Positions 12,383 to 23,599 of a DNA stretch of 64,000 bases are shown one piece after another. Below the pieces are notes generated by a model. It made no database searches. It saw only the letters and a list, made by a program, of their open reading frames with translations, and was not told the origin of the DNA. Numbering within the stretch: the stretch's first letter is position 1; every line of letters starts with the position of its first letter. Made by a program: the position numbers and the translations under genes. Origin of the DNA: Batillaria attramentaria (lineage: Eukaryota; Mollusca; Gastropoda; Batillariidae); assembly GCA_018292915.2 (NCBI GenBank), contig JACVVK020000034.1:2452501-2516500 (forward strand), read 5' to 3'.

Positions 12383-13439
12383 CCCCCCCCCCCTCACTTA
12401 CCACCCCTCCCCCACTCAACCAGCCCCCCCCCCCACACACACACACATACACACTTATATACACACACAAATTGTGAGATTAATACATGTTTGCTGCTGG
12501 CTAAAAAATTAATTTAATCTTGAAGTTGAACCAGACCCAGTGGAATTGTATCATTATATTTGCAGCATAATTGCTCGAGGATGAAGTTAAAACAAATGTA
12601 ACTGGCTGATTTCTGTGAAAATTACAGAATTAGAAGTCATTTCTTACAGAATTAGAATACTCCCCTGTCGGTCATGCTAATTTTGAAATCAATCAGCAAC
12701 CTTTGAAAAGAAAAAGAAAGAAAGAAAGAAAAAACACTTTTCCGTGTCACCTGCCCCCCAAACTGTCAGATTTGAACCCCCGAAGCCCTGACTAAAATTA
12801 TCACAGCTTGCTCGCTGAGACCCTGTGCCCCCTCGGGGCTTCCAGAAACCTTCTTGGACACCCCCCCCCCCCCCCTCCTCTCACCCCCTCCCCATCTCCC
12901 TAACACGCGGCAGTCAGCCGTTTCTCAGACAATGTCCGTATTTGCATTTCCGTTTGCGCCGTTTTCTTTTCATGCATCTTGTCGCGTAGATTGTTGGAGA
13001 AGACAAACAAAGAGATCAGAGAGGGTGACAGGGGACTCTGAGGCACTGTTGTCTTTTCCTTTCCTTCTTGTCGACTCTGGGTCCTTTTCCTCTGGCCTTT
13101 TCACTCGCCTGGAGATGGCGGGTATGATTTATTTATGGCCTTTGTTTCAAATGCCTCTGCCGCCGGCTGAAGTTTCAGAAAGGAAAAGAGCAGATTTCAT
13201 GTCTGGCTTGAAGAAGAGTCGATCTTTAATTCGTGCTGTCGTCATGGAGCTGCAGTGACCACTGTCGTTATAGTTTGGGTGATATTGTCAACGTCGGCAT
13301 TGCACGCGACGTACCATGTCTACACGAGCTCCTTAAGCAATGGACGACTCCACTCCTGTCGATGAAAAAGGGTCGAGCCCCCAGAATTCAGCCAATCATG
13401 TGCTTAATGAGCACAACACATGGCATGGTCTGGCAAACG
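12383..13439. other. No gene seen; C-rich tracts
   Basis: Poly-C at 12383-12392, 12427-12434 and 12861-12876. A 134-codon frame at 12854-13258 starts in the C tract with Pro-rich low complexity and shows no domain. I do not call it a gene. Confidence 0.5.
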
Positions 13440-13490
13440 TCACATATAGGCATTTTTTAGGCCCTGTGTATTAGTGTTCTTCGCAAACGT
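13440..13490 (-). repeat. Duplicate of the MITE/R470 junction at 14233-14283
   Basis: GTCACATATAGGCATTTT, a short AGGCCCTGTG stretch and TATTAGTGTTCTTCGC match the right edge of the 251-bp MITE plus the adjoining R470 end in copy D. Because it carries part of both, it was copied after the MITE had inserted into R470. Confidence 0.7.
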
Positions 13491-13689
13491 TTTGCCAGAC
13501 ACGACAACGAGGGAAGCACGTGTAGTCTGATATGACTGAAACGTGGAAAGAAAGCCGCAGTAAGTCCATTGACGTCATTTGGGGGGAAAAGACCATGACG
13601 TCAATCTCTTGAAATCACTCCCTTTTCCATAAAATGACGCGATGGACGCACTGCGCTTTGCGAATGTTTTGCGTGATTTTTGTGTTATG

Positions 13690-14287
13690 TAAGTCAAGTT
13701 GCATGCCAGGCGGTCACAAAAAGAGGCAAGCTGCCAGTGAAGCTGGGACTTTTTGCACAGAGGTCGGGCACAAGTGAGGCAAGCGGATTTATGCGAACTG
13801 CCTGTCTGGCCTAAACAGAAAGTAGACGTGCATTACTCCAGTGAGGCCTGAGCGGAAAGGAGACATTCATGTTTTTTTAACCCATGTCCGGTGCGTGTCT
13901 TGTAATAGTCTGTTCATGGTAGTAATTGTTTCTAGATTGAAGCATTTTTAGGGGTGACTATGATGCCTGAGGCTAATAGGACATATATGTGACCCGTTCT
14001 CACAAAAGGGACCATAAGTCGAAAATTATCAATTTTGAGATATGTATCACTGCAATTTACGGGTTGTGCAGTTTAATTGAATATAAGAATGAAAGCTGTA
14101 CAACTAAAATTGACAGAGATGTCAGCAGTTGAAGTTAGCTACTCACAAGGCGGTCACACTGACCCACGGCACTCTTTTCGCCTGTAGCGGCGGTCGGCCT
14201 AGCGCGACTTACGGTCCCTTTCGCAAGAACGGGTCACATATAGGCATTTTGAGGCCCTGTGTATTAGTGTTCTTCGCCCACCTGCTT
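13690..14287 (-). mobile_element. R470 element, copy D (partial, split by a 251-bp MITE)
   Basis: Minus-strand landmarks match copies A-C: the AAGTCCCAGCTTCACTGGCAG complement near 13730-13750, ACTCCAGTGAGGCCTGAGCGG, GAAAGGAGACATTCA, TAGGGGTGACTATGATGCCT, GAGGCTAATAGG, then after the MITE GGCATTTTGAGGCCCTGTGT and GTGTTCTTCG. Its outer (13.7-kb) end seems shortened relative to the other copies. Confidence 0.7.
13988..14238. mobile_element. 251-bp MITE with ~37-bp terminal inverted repeats
   Basis: The left end TGTGACCCGTTCTCACAAAA continues GGGACCATAAGTCG. The reverse complement of the right end reads TGTGACCCGTTCTTGCGAAA then GGGACCGTAAGTCG. That is about 34 bp with only four mismatches. The centre is AT-rich with no ORF. 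The target in R470 is ACATATATAGG; a TA (or ATAT) duplication restores it exactly, consistent with a TA-targeting family such as Tc1/mariner, though the AT-repeat leaves 2-4 bp ambiguity. Confidence 0.85.
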
Positions 14288-14392
14288 GCTACAAATATAC
14301 GACACTGACCATTTCAACCCTAACGGTCTATTTACGGCTGTAAACTACTGACCTGCATAACCTGCTATCATCGCCTGCTCGCAAGGCAGTTT

Positions 14393-14836
14393 CAAAATGC
14401 CAATGGTCAACTGGCTTAATTCTTATTCTGTCCCGGAATAAATCTTAGGAAAACTTTTTCCTCATGAAAAGAAAACTGTGCTTTGTGGTCGATAGAAAAT
14501 CAAAGGGCATTTTTTTTTCCGGCGGTTCAAAGGCACCCAAACCCATGGATGACCTTTTCCATGTATTTTGAATACATGTACCAACATTTTTGTACCAACA
14601 AAGGACACGTCAATCAAAATGCCAATGGTCAACTGGCTTACTTCTCATTCTGTCCCAGAATAAAACTTAGGAAAACTTTTTCCTCATAAAAAGAAAATTT
14701 TGCTTTGTGGTCGAATAGAAAATCAAAGGGTATTTCTTTTTTTTTCCCGGCCAGTTGAAAGGCACCCAAACCCTTGAGTGACCTTTCATTGTAGCTTGAA
14801 TAAATGTACCAACATTTTTGACAGCGGAAAAAAAGG
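14393..14836. repeat. Two-copy tandem duplication, 222-bp period
   Basis: CAAAATGCCAATGGTCAACT starts both copies (14393 and 14615). Shared blocks follow in order: AAACTTTTTCCTCAT, TGCTTTGTGGTCGA, GGCACCCAAACCC and TACCAACATTTTTG. The copies are highly similar over their whole length. Confidence 0.9.
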
Positions 14837-14947
14837 ACATCTCATTCAGACCTATCATGCGTTTTCCAATGATATAAACTGCTGAAACAACACACAGAAC
14901 ATGTTTACCTGAGCCCAACGGGATTCCATGCATTACTCTTCTGCTTT

Positions 14948-15099
<152 letters not shown>

Positions 15100-15616
15100 A
15101 AAGCTTGCTGCACTGCAACACGTGACAATACCTGAAATAAGAAATTTCTTCGGATAATTCCCGAACCAGATATTCCTGTCCTTTTATGCCCACGTTTTTC
15201 TTCTCAAGTGACGGTCGAAGATAAGCTTACTCGTTGCTAACGAGAAATGCAATATCTGTATGACAGTTTCTTGTCTTCACCTCAGTAGGCTACGCACTTT
15301 ACGAACGCGAGCTCAGGGCTGCGGCAAAGAGGGTGTCGGGTACACTTCGTGTGCAGGCGGTGGTAACGTTTTATGTCCCTCGAATAACCTCCCTTGCTTC
15401 GATTATGTCCCCTTGAAATGGGCAGGTCACGCCGACCTGATCGCGTAGATAACTGACACCTGTTTCTGAAAATACTTGGTGTAAGAACGACGGTGTGCTC
15501 AACACGGGGGGGTGTAGTCAAGATGGTGGGGATCTTTCTAATGTTACTTCGTTTTAACGAAGATTCTTTTCAGGTAAAACCATGTTTTGAAATACGATCA
15601 TACACACGCCTTTACT

Positions 15617-16144
15617 CAGCACAAGAACCAAACTTCGCATCTTCAACTCTAACGTGAAGTCAGTTCTGCTCTACGGATGCGAAACATGGAGGACAACAAA
15701 GACGATGCAGCAGAAGATCCAGACATTTCTCAACTCCTGTCTGAGGCGCATCTTCAGCATCCGATGGCCAGAGAAGATCCGAAACGAAGAGCTATGGGAG
15801 CGAGCGGGACAGGAACCACTGGCCAGGCAGATCTTGCGGAGGAAGTGGGGCTGGATTGGACACACCCTCAGGAAGCCAGCATCCAGCACCACACGTCAAG
15901 CCCTGATGTGGAACCCGCAGGGGAAAAGGAAAAGAGGCCGGCCTCGCAACAGCTGGAGGCGGGACACTGAGGCAGAGCTAGGCAAGCAGGAGATCGACTG
16001 GACTGGAGTGGCAAGAGTAGCCCAGAACAGAGTGCGATGGCGAAGGGTCGTCGATGGCCCTGTCGATGGGTGTCGATGTCGATGGCCTATGCTCCACTTG
16101 GAGCCGTGGGCCTTAGTAGTAGTAGTAGTAGTAGTAGTAGCAGT
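15617..16144 (+). mobile_element. 5'-truncated RTE-like LINE with (TAG)n tail
   Basis: It contains the 3' end of a non-LTR retrotransposon coding region and a trinucleotide tail (TAG/GTA, 16115-16140). It is bounded by 13-bp direct repeats with one mismatch: ACACGCCTTTACT at 15604-15616 and ACAAGCCTTTACT at 16145-16157. Trinucleotide-type tails and strong 5' truncation are usual for RTE-clade LINEs. Confidence 0.85.
15618..16112 (+). pseudogene. RTE-like reverse transcriptase C-terminal fragment
   Basis: The frame from 15618 reads STRTKLRIFNSNVKSVLLYG then CETW, followed by CLRRIFSIRWPEKIRNEELW, RRKWGWIGHTLRK and GKRKRGRPRNSWRR. This is the region after the reverse-transcriptase domain in RTE/BovB-like ORF2 proteins, where the YG.ETW and W.GH.LR motifs are characteristic. 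The endonuclease and catalytic reverse-transcriptase domains are missing, so it is inactive. Near the end the frame is broken: after WRRVVDGP the GTCGATG-type micro-repeats at 16050-16083 shift it, and the expected ending GLCSTWSRGP-stop appears in another frame at 16084-16115. It is a dead passenger fragment. Clade assignment is from motif memory and is fairly, not fully, certain. Confidence 0.8.
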
Positions 16145-16509
16145 ACAAGCCTTTACTGACGTTGTAGTAACCTGTTAGTAGAATTCGTTTTCTGGTTGAG
16201 AAACGGCCCATGTCTTTCCCCACCAACAAGAAGTCCAAGAAGTGTTTCCGGTGCTCTTTAGTCACGTTTAAAAAAGAGGGAAACACTCGGTGCCACTGGA
16301 TTTCGGTCTGCACGTGTGAAAGAAAAGTGCCGTGTAACAGGTCGACGAGAAAACGACTAAACTGACGCGCCATCTCAGTGTAGAAACGAGTGCATCCTGA
16401 GGATCCCACTAGGGCTATCCGTCCAGATCCTAAACAACACGCTGTTGTTTGCACACAAACAATTTAAACCATCCATTTAATCGGCCATGTGGATCGCTTT
16501 AGAAACTTG

Positions 16510-16645
16510 GAGCTCAGGTCGTGAGTTCGTATCCCGGCTGGGGCCAAATATTTGTACTGGCTTTTTCATCGTTGCCCATGTCTTTGATATCACCCGTATG
16601 TGGTGGAAAAAGACGTTAAACCCCCCAAACACCCACCCACCCTTG
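16510..16645 (+). mobile_element. SINE S1, head partly lost
   Basis: Starts within the anticodon-arm region (CTCAGGTCGTGAGTTCG), with B-box-like GAGTTCGTATCCC, a normal body with one small deletion (GTTGCCCATGTC) and the CCCCCCAAACACCCACCCACC tail. Sequence just upstream is not S1-like. Confidence 0.8.
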
Positions 16646-17102
16646 TATTACATGAAAGCAATCGTCAAACCTTTTTAACCGTGGAAGCACGATCAACACT
16701 CTCCGCCATCTTGGGTACCCGCTTGCTCAAGGCAAGGCTGTTTAACAACCGATCGGCAAGAATTATCTGGAAACAGGGATCTGGGATGATGCTAAAGACG
16801 GCTGCTCGGAAAGCCAGTATTCCAGGAAATAAAACCTTCGGCTGTCAGGAAGAGGGAAAAACAAGGTCTTAATTCACGAGCTTTAAAGGCATATTCTGTC
16901 TGGAAAAAAAAAACCCTGAAAAAAAAAGAGTTGTTTAATTAGGAAGGAGACCAGGATGCTGCTGTTGTAGGTTCGTGTTTATGAGGACCTTAAGTGATTT
17001 ACTTCAGGCGTTAGTTTCCGGTCCGCAAGGTTGAAGTAACACGACTGTGGTCGGGTCAGTTGTTTGGTTCGTTTACTACTGTGAGCCTTTCGCAATGAAA
17101 GG

Positions 17103-17450
17103 CCTGTGCATTAAAAGCCGTGACAGACCCTGGTCATGTTCTCCCAGAGCAGACACAAAAATAACGTGCCAATTTGTTCTCCTTTTGTCAAGTTTTTAGT
17201 ATATAATATTGTACAGTGACAAAGACAACAAAAACAACATGCATGCATTGCATGCTTGAACATACATGAACAGACATTAAAAGCCATGACAGAACCTGGT
17301 CATGTTTGCCCAGAGCAGACGTTATACACAAAAAGAACGTGCCAATTTTTTTTATATTCTGTTTTATGTGTACATAATTATATTGCACAGTGACAAAGGC
17401 AATTACAACATGCATGCATTACATGCTTGAACGTACATGAACAGACATGA
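17103..17450. repeat. Two-copy tandem duplication, ~170-bp period
   Basis: ATTAAAAGCCGTGACAGA / ATTAAAAGCCATGACAGA, CTGGTCATGTT..CCAGAGCAGAC, AACGTGCCAATTT, CAGTGACAAAG and ACATGCATGCATT.CATGCTTGAAC occur in the same order at 17111-17275 and 17277-17448. Confidence 0.85.
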
Positions 17451-17508
17451 CATTTGGTTAGAGTCATGACACTGTCAAAAGCCATAGTGGTTTGTTGTTG
17501 TTGTTGTT

Positions 17509-17671
17509 TTTACTACTTTATTGTCCCTTTCGGGAAATTCGGGCTGCTTCCCCCGAGAAAAGCGCGTCGCCGCGGTGCAGCGCCACCCAATACCTTTCCT
17601 ATTTTTTAATTTTTATTTTTTTTTACAATTTTGCTGGGGGAGGAAAACCGGATAACCCGGAGAGACTCCCC
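17509..17671 (-). mobile_element. SINE S2, 5'-truncated by a microsatellite
   Basis: On the plus strand: TACTACTTTATTGTCCC, TTCGGGAAATTCGGGCTGC, GCGTCGCCGCGGTGCAGCGC, ACAATTTTGCTGGGGGAGGA, AAACCGGATAACCCGGAGAG. The copy then runs into (CA)n where the rest of the central domain and the tRNA-like head should be. Confidence 0.85.
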
Positions 17672-17765
<94 letters not shown>

Positions 17766-17766
17766 G

Positions 17767-17862
<96 letters not shown>
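17672..17862. repeat. (CA)n/(CT)n compound microsatellite
   Basis: CA run with one CCGG interruption at 17763-17766, then a CT run at 17823-17862. Confidence 0.97.
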
Positions 17863-17864
<2 letters not shown>

Positions 17865-18739
17865 GCGTGGATTGATCAGTATCCCAGTAGCTAAACGAAT
17901 GACCACAATCCGTCATGGGTGAAGTGCTGTCCTCTCCCTCTCTCCAGCAACAGCGCCCTCTGTTTGCTCATACGGACGCGCACGACGTCCGTGGAATAGC
18001 GGAGAACCAGCGGGCAGGGCAAACTTTGCCCGTCAGACATAATCCAGTCGTTTGCCGGAGCCAAAACACGTTTAATTGCTGTTTGCACGTAAACACTCCC
18101 CGTCGGATACTATCGCTGGCATCAGATTTGAACAACCATTTCCTCGCTCTTCCTCGGAGCTCAGTGCTTGCTGGTTCTGGTCTGCACGTGTACCCTTGTG
18201 GAATTTGTACTCCCTTGGGAAAAATGAATCTGGGTTGTTTGTTGCTTGAGCTGAAAAGATCAGATTAAAAGAAATTATTTTATTTTATTTCATTTTTTTT
18301 CAATTTCTTCTTTTTTTCTAAATTTTATTTCATTTATTTTTATTTTGTCGTTTTATTTTTCCTTTATTTTTTTCTTTCGTCGTCTTTATTTTATTTTAGT
18401 TATTTTCCTTGTTTTCTTTTCTTTTCATTTTATTTTAGTTTATGTAGTTTAACGGAGAAATGTACTTGGTTTTTCAGTTAAAGAATGGCTTGTGTGGAAA
18501 GTTACCAAACTCGATTTTGTTTGCTTAGTTGCTTAACCAGAGACAATAGAGAAGCCAGTCTTGCGTACGCAGAAACAAACCAAAGTTAAGCCTGCTGACA
18601 AAAACAGAAAAGAAGTTTTTTTGTGCCTGCGAAAGTGGCGGGTTCAGTTTGGGGTTGTTGTTGTTGTTGTTGTTGTTTTTTCCCATGAAAAATGACCTGG
18701 ATTTATTCTCGAAGGGAAGGTAATTTGCCCTCGCACCGA
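17863..18739. other. No gene seen; T-rich block
   Basis: A 117-codon frame at 17915-18268 lacks recognisable motifs. 18270-18450 is a T-rich low-complexity stretch, with a GTT run at 18655-18677. Confidence 0.5.
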
Positions 18740-18827
<88 letters not shown>

Positions 18828-18829
18828 CT

Positions 18830-18866
<37 letters not shown>
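18740..18866. repeat. (CT)n-(CA)n-(CT)n compound microsatellite
   Basis: CT to about 18760, CA to about 18824, then CT to 18866. Confidence 0.97.
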
Positions 18867-18867
<1 letters not shown>

Positions 18868-20820
18868 AGGGAATTATTTTTATCTCGTGTTTATGGTGTG
18901 GTCCGGTCTTTAACTCAAATATTTGCTTCGATGCATGAGAGGTTGGAATGACCGGGGGAATGGTGTACAGGATAATTTCAAAGGCTATATTGGGAAAACC
19001 ATTTAACTCCCGACCAAGCATAATTCAGTCTCACGGTAATTACACGAAGCAGACGATAACGGATTGAAACAAATTTATCTGTGGTGTTTGGCTGCCAAAG
19101 AGAATGATACTGTTTGACTTCTTAATAGCTCTTTGTGACATCATTATGAGCCGTTTTTATGCGAGAACTTGGGTGGGGGGGTTGCGGGCGGATGGAGGGG
19201 GGTTTCGTCGGGGGGGGGGGTGGCGGGCCTTTTTTTTTTTTTTTTTTTGCTTCTTCGTCACCGTTTCGTGCAAGAATAGCATCAATCCTCGCTGACGCTT
19301 CTCCGGACAAAATTATTTGACTCAGTGGAAATGGCATAAAAACCAAACTCTATTCCTCTTCCCTCTCAGACATATCCCCCCATAATCAAAAGGACATCGT
19401 TCAGTCGGCTGCTGTTTGCACTGCCTCCCTTCACAAGTTGAATTTTGATCTGTTTAAACTTTTCGAAAGCGCATTTTTCTTGTGAGTCTCGCCCTTCGTT
19501 GCAGCAGATTTATTGGATTGGCTTTTGGACAACACAGCTGATCCCCCAGCTACCCTCCCCCCCCCCCCAACCCCCTCTCACCGTGCCTTCACCCCCATCC
19601 CCGCGAGAGCCGTCGGAACATGGTGACCTTAGTCCGTCGCTTACTAGTAATGCATATCGAGCCTGTCTCCAAAAGGTAAAGCATGTAGACTACTTGCAAA
19701 ACGTCTGCCGAATTTAAGCAAAGTATGGTTTAAAGTCCTTCTCAGTAACAACCAGGTTCAAGATTTTTGTCGCGGGATGCTAGCTGAGCATCAAAAAAAG
19801 TACACTTAAAGATGACGACTACTTGTGAAAAATCTTATGAGTTTATGCCATTTGTGGCTTCTTTGTCAGTAACATTCAGATATCACAAAGATATGTGTCC
19901 AGATATCACCAAGACTTGTGACCAGAGTATCTCCCCTTTTTTTCCTTTTTTTTTTGGGGGGGGGGGAGTGGGAGAGGAGAGGTATCTACTTTTCTTGTCA
20001 GCAGCTGGTCAAGGTACACACGTACCAACGTTTACTCAAAGCTACGTTGAGCAACTTCCCATTCCTGTAATATTCCATAAGTAGGCTTCATCTCTAAATC
20101 TGTAAAACTTTCTGTTGACGAACCTTGCGACATGTAAGTGTTGCTTTCAGTTTACAACATTTTCGCGCAGCGGATGCTATTTTGGAGACTGTTTCGTGAA
20201 TGGAGATTTACGAGTATAAGTTTCACTTTTCTAGAAAGAAACACCAGAGAAACTGACTTTTTTGTTTTGCTGTTGTTGCGTGTCTTTGTTATTGCTTTTT
20301 CAAAACTTTTTACGAGGTGTTTTGTTGACCAACTTTCCAAGGTACCCAGGTGTTTTGTTTTTTCTGTTTGATGTGTGTTTCCCCCCGTCGTGACAAACAC
20401 AGGGCACAGTTTCATAAGGGCTGATCTAGATTACCGCCACAAGAGGAAACAGGTCAAGAACGCCGAAGCTGGCTTGTTTTGCTTGTTTATTTTGTCTGGA
20501 AAAAGCAAAACATGTATGCATGCATCAAGACAACATATCCTGAATCGATTTTTTGACAAGGAGGGGGTTGCATTTCTTGGGAGCGAGACATATCATTACA
20601 TTACATTCATAATAATTATGCAGGCGGCATACAGAACAGTATGCATGTGTAATGTATAGCCAAACATTAAGAGTCTGTACTGCCTCTCTCTCTCTCTCTC
20701 TCTCTTCTTTATTTTGCCATTGTTTTGTTTTTTTGTTTTTTTTTTCCTTGTATTTTCCTTTAATCTTGCCATTGTAGTCTTTTGTTTTTGTAGCAACGGC
20801 TGATTGAAAAATAATCATTG
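18867..20820. other. No gene seen
   Basis: Poly-G/poly-T at 19180-19250 and 19937-19978, poly-C at 19555-19568. The short ORFs have no domain that I recognise. Confidence 0.5.
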
Positions 20821-20876
20821 TTTGGTTAAATCACTTCCGTTGGAAAATAAAGTTCGTTCGTTCGTTCGTTCGTTCG

Positions 20877-20971
<95 letters not shown>

Positions 20972-20975
20972 CACA

Positions 20976-21016
<41 letters not shown>
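20821..21016 (+). repeat. Retroelement 3' end with (GTTC)n tail, then (CT)n and (CA)n
   Basis: CCGTTGGAAAATAAAG is followed by GTTC repeats at 20851-20882, the layout of a LINE or SINE 3' end with a simple tail. A 60-bp CT run and an interrupted CA run follow. The tail may have seeded the microsatellites. Confidence 0.55.
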
Positions 21017-21277
21017 AAGAGAGAGAGGTGGGGGGGAGGTCGAGAAAGAGAGATCAGCTCAATGTAGAGTTGAATTATTCGGGCTGACTTCTGGACTGGT
21101 CCGAACGGAAACACTCGGTGTTACTGTTTGGAAACACTGTACTGGCGGTGCTGCGTTTGAAGCGGAGTAGCACCGGAAACACTTGCGTCTATTTTGACCA
21201 CAGCCCCGTGGTCACTTCACCTCCTACTCCATCTACTTCCGCCAGAGTAGGCTTACCTAGAGCTCACTCGGACAAAC

Positions 21278-21741
21278 ACTGTGGCCAAAGAACACAAATG
21301 CACGGGGTCTCAAAATGCCTATATATTTCCTATTAGCCTCAGGTATCACAGTCACCCCTAAAAATTCTTCAATCTACAAACAAAAATTAGCATGCACAGA
21401 CCATACAAGGGCACGCATCTGACAGGAGTTAAAAATTTTTTTAATGTCTCCTTTCCGCTCTGGCCTAACTGGAGTAAAACTAGTCTGTTTAGGCCAGACA
21501 GCCGCTTCATCCAAATCCGCTCGCGTCGCTTTTGCCACTCTCCAGCGCAGAAAGTCCCGGCTTCACCGACAGCTTGCTTGGCATGCACCTTGGCCTACAA
21601 AATACAAAATCACGAAAATCACGCTTATTCATGACAACAACAAAAAATCATTACAAACTAGCGCACTCGCTTAACAGGGTTCCCCAAATCAACACCAAAC
21701 ATGACCCCACGGTTAATTGTTGTCCCTACGCCTGTACCACG
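21278..21741 (+). mobile_element. R470 element, copy B
   Basis: An uninterrupted copy of the family with the landmarks listed for copy A, about 460 bp long. The left end is GGCCAAAGAACACAAATGC; the reverse complement of its right end is GGCGTAGGGACAACAATT. No ORF of note. Confidence 0.75.
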
Positions 21742-21804
21742 TTTGTGCTACTTTTGTAGCGGAGTAACACCGGAAACTATGGCGTCCATTTTGATTTTCC
21801 ATTT

Positions 21805-22117
21805 AGGGGTGAGCGGTGGTCGAATAGGTAGCGTGTCGGATTTAGCCGCTGCGCTACTGAACGGCCGTCACCAATGTCATGGCGATGAAGCGTGGGTTCG
21901 AGCCCAGGTCGAGCTTGTGATATGTGATACCGGTTATTCCTGGCTGCCGGGCTGCTCATCGGGGGTTTCTCTCCGGGTCATCCGGGTTTCCTCCCCCAGC
22001 AAAATTGTAAAAAAAAAAAAAAAAATAGGATAGGTATTGGGTGGCGCTGCACCGCGGCGACGCGCTTCCTCCGGGGGAAGCAGCCCGAATTTCCCGAAAG
22101 GGATAATAAAGTAATAA
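21805..22117 (+). mobile_element. SINE S2, full length
   Basis: Best copy of S2: GGGGTGAGCGGTGGTCGAAT head, a B-box-like GGGTTCGAGCCC, a GTTTCTCTCCGGGTCATCCG central domain and an A-run of 17 at 22009-22025. It ends CCCGAAAGGGATAATAAAGT plus an A-rich GATAAA tail to 22138. The minus-strand copies at 7856 and 17509 align along its length. Confidence 0.9.
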
Positions 22118-22226
22118 GATAAAAGATAAAGATAATAGACCCCGTGGTCACCTCACCGCCTACTCGATCTACTTCCACTAGAGTAGGCCTACCAGCTAGC
22201 TACAGCTCACTCGGACAAAGACTCTG

Positions 22227-22705
22227 AATCGCGCTCATTTTTCAGTATTTTTGGGAGCGTCTTCCTGACACCAGTGGCTTTGGCTTGCTGCGTGTAAAGC
22301 TTTCACTAGCAAATGGTTTAGGACCAATTCTGGAAAGAAATTAGTCCGCCTAAGTTGTGCAATCAAACCCTCTTTTCTTTTGCGTTTATTTCGGGCAGGA
22401 GGCCCTTTTTACGACCGGACCACTCGTCCCGGCGAGCATAGGACCGCTTTCCGGTTGGTTTCAGTTCGGGTCAGGCGGTCTCCGTCTTAGCACTTGCACG
22501 TGATATGCGTCTCCTCTGAGATAGCGGCAATTCCAGCCGCGTGTGGGGGTGAGCCAATCTTTTACTGTAGCTCTTTCAGCCGTAATCTGGCACCAACAAA
22601 CGATGTCCTATCATACAGATGAGTTGGCGGCAGTTTAAAGAGGGTCTTAGATCGAGTGCTAAATCAAAGTTAATCCTGGCCACAAGCATTTTTAGACGGG
22701 AGTGT
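22227..22705. other. No gene seen
   Basis: No repeat match within the window and no convincing ORF. Confidence 0.45.
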
Positions 22706-22846
22706 GGGGGGGGGGGGGGGGGGGGGGCGAGGGGGGGGGGCAGGGCGACGGAACCGGAGAGAGAGAGAGAGAGAGAGAGGAGGAGGAGGAGGAGGAGGAC
22801 GACGACGACGACGATGACGACGACGACGACGATGATGATGATGATG
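22706..22846. repeat. Poly-G, (GA)n, (GAG)n, (GAC)n, (GAT)n composite
   Basis: A purine-rich simple-sequence mosaic that steps through G, GA, GAG, GAC and GAT repeats. The Asp/Glu-rich frames across it are artefacts of the repeats. Confidence 0.9.
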
Positions 22847-22959
22847 GTGGTGACGATGGTGAAATTTTTCAACGGTTAAAGTTTTGGCATAAACGTCAGA
22901 TAAACATCGAGAGAGAGAGAGAGAGAGAGAGAGATGGTCTTCTCAATAAATTCACCTGA

Positions 22960-23522
22960 CAAACAACTTTCACACAATGGTGATATGGATGACAGATAGG
23001 GAACTCTGACCGGCCAGTGCAGTCCCATTTTGAAAGCGTTAGCAAGCAAATAATTGCCGCATTAAACTGGAGATCTAAAGACAGTGCTGCTGGGCGGAGT
23101 CCTCTTCATTGACAGGTCTAAAAGGGCACATCGCTCAAAACGCTTTTCACACCAAGCTATGATTTTGTTTATTGTGCCCAGTAAAGTCAACTTATGCCAC
23201 ATGGATTAGGTGCATTGAAGTCATACACCATCCTGGTTTTGTCTGTGCTGACAGCAAGCCAAGGGCAGATGTGAAGGTAAAGGTCAGATATGTCTTATAA
23301 GGGACCTGGCTGGCTGCATTATCCGCACTGTGAAAGATTTCATGAGTGAGTTTTTAGGGCTTAAAGCTGCGCAAGCCACAAAGACTAATTCGCGGCTGAG
23401 TGTGTCTGCACTACATGAAAGATTTCATGAACATAACGACACTCATCAACAATCAACAAGTAAAAGAGCATACGAGCTTAAAAAGCCCATGTCGTTTAGG
23501 CTTTTTGGGGGGTTTCTTTGTG

Positions 23523-23525
<3 letters not shown>
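22960..23525. other. No gene seen; small repeated motif
   Basis: GTGAAAGATTTCATGA / CATGAAAGATTTCATGA occurs at 23330 and 23412 within otherwise unremarkable sequence. Confidence 0.45.

Positions 23526-23596
<71 letters not shown>
23526..23596. repeat. (GT)n microsatellite
   Basis: About 35 GT repeats followed by T and G homopolymers. Confidence 0.97.

Positions 23597-23599
<3 letters not shown>

Larger units (their letters stand above)
15449..16425 (+). mobile_element. R3 foldback repeat, copy 1 (split by RTE fragment)
   Basis: Matches 25731-26125: both start TAGATAACTGACACCTGTTT and CTGAAAATACTT, include GCTCAACACGGGGGG, AACGGCCCAT, AGAAGTGTTTCCGGTGCT-like, GAAACACTCGGTG and CTGGATTTCGGT, and end near GCCGTGTAAC. 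The part from about 16215 to 16350 can fold on itself, pairing the AAGTCCAAGAAGTG arm with the CACTGGATTTCGG arm. An RTE-type LINE fragment interrupts it at 15617-16144. Confidence 0.65.
21157..22225. repeat. ~120-bp direct repeats flanking R470 copy B
   Basis: The block AGCGGAGTAGCACCGGAAAC...CCCCGTGGTCACTTCACC...GAGTAGGCTTACC...AGCTCACTCGGACAAA at 21157-21277 recurs after R470 copy B, starting 21754. There it is split by an S2 SINE: the first part is at 21754-21793 and the second at 22140-22220. R470 therefore lies between, or inside, a tandem duplication. Confidence 0.8.

Noticed and set aside
12854..13258. 134-codon ORF
   Set aside because: It starts in a poly-C tract and shows no domain; no splice or start context sets it apart from chance.
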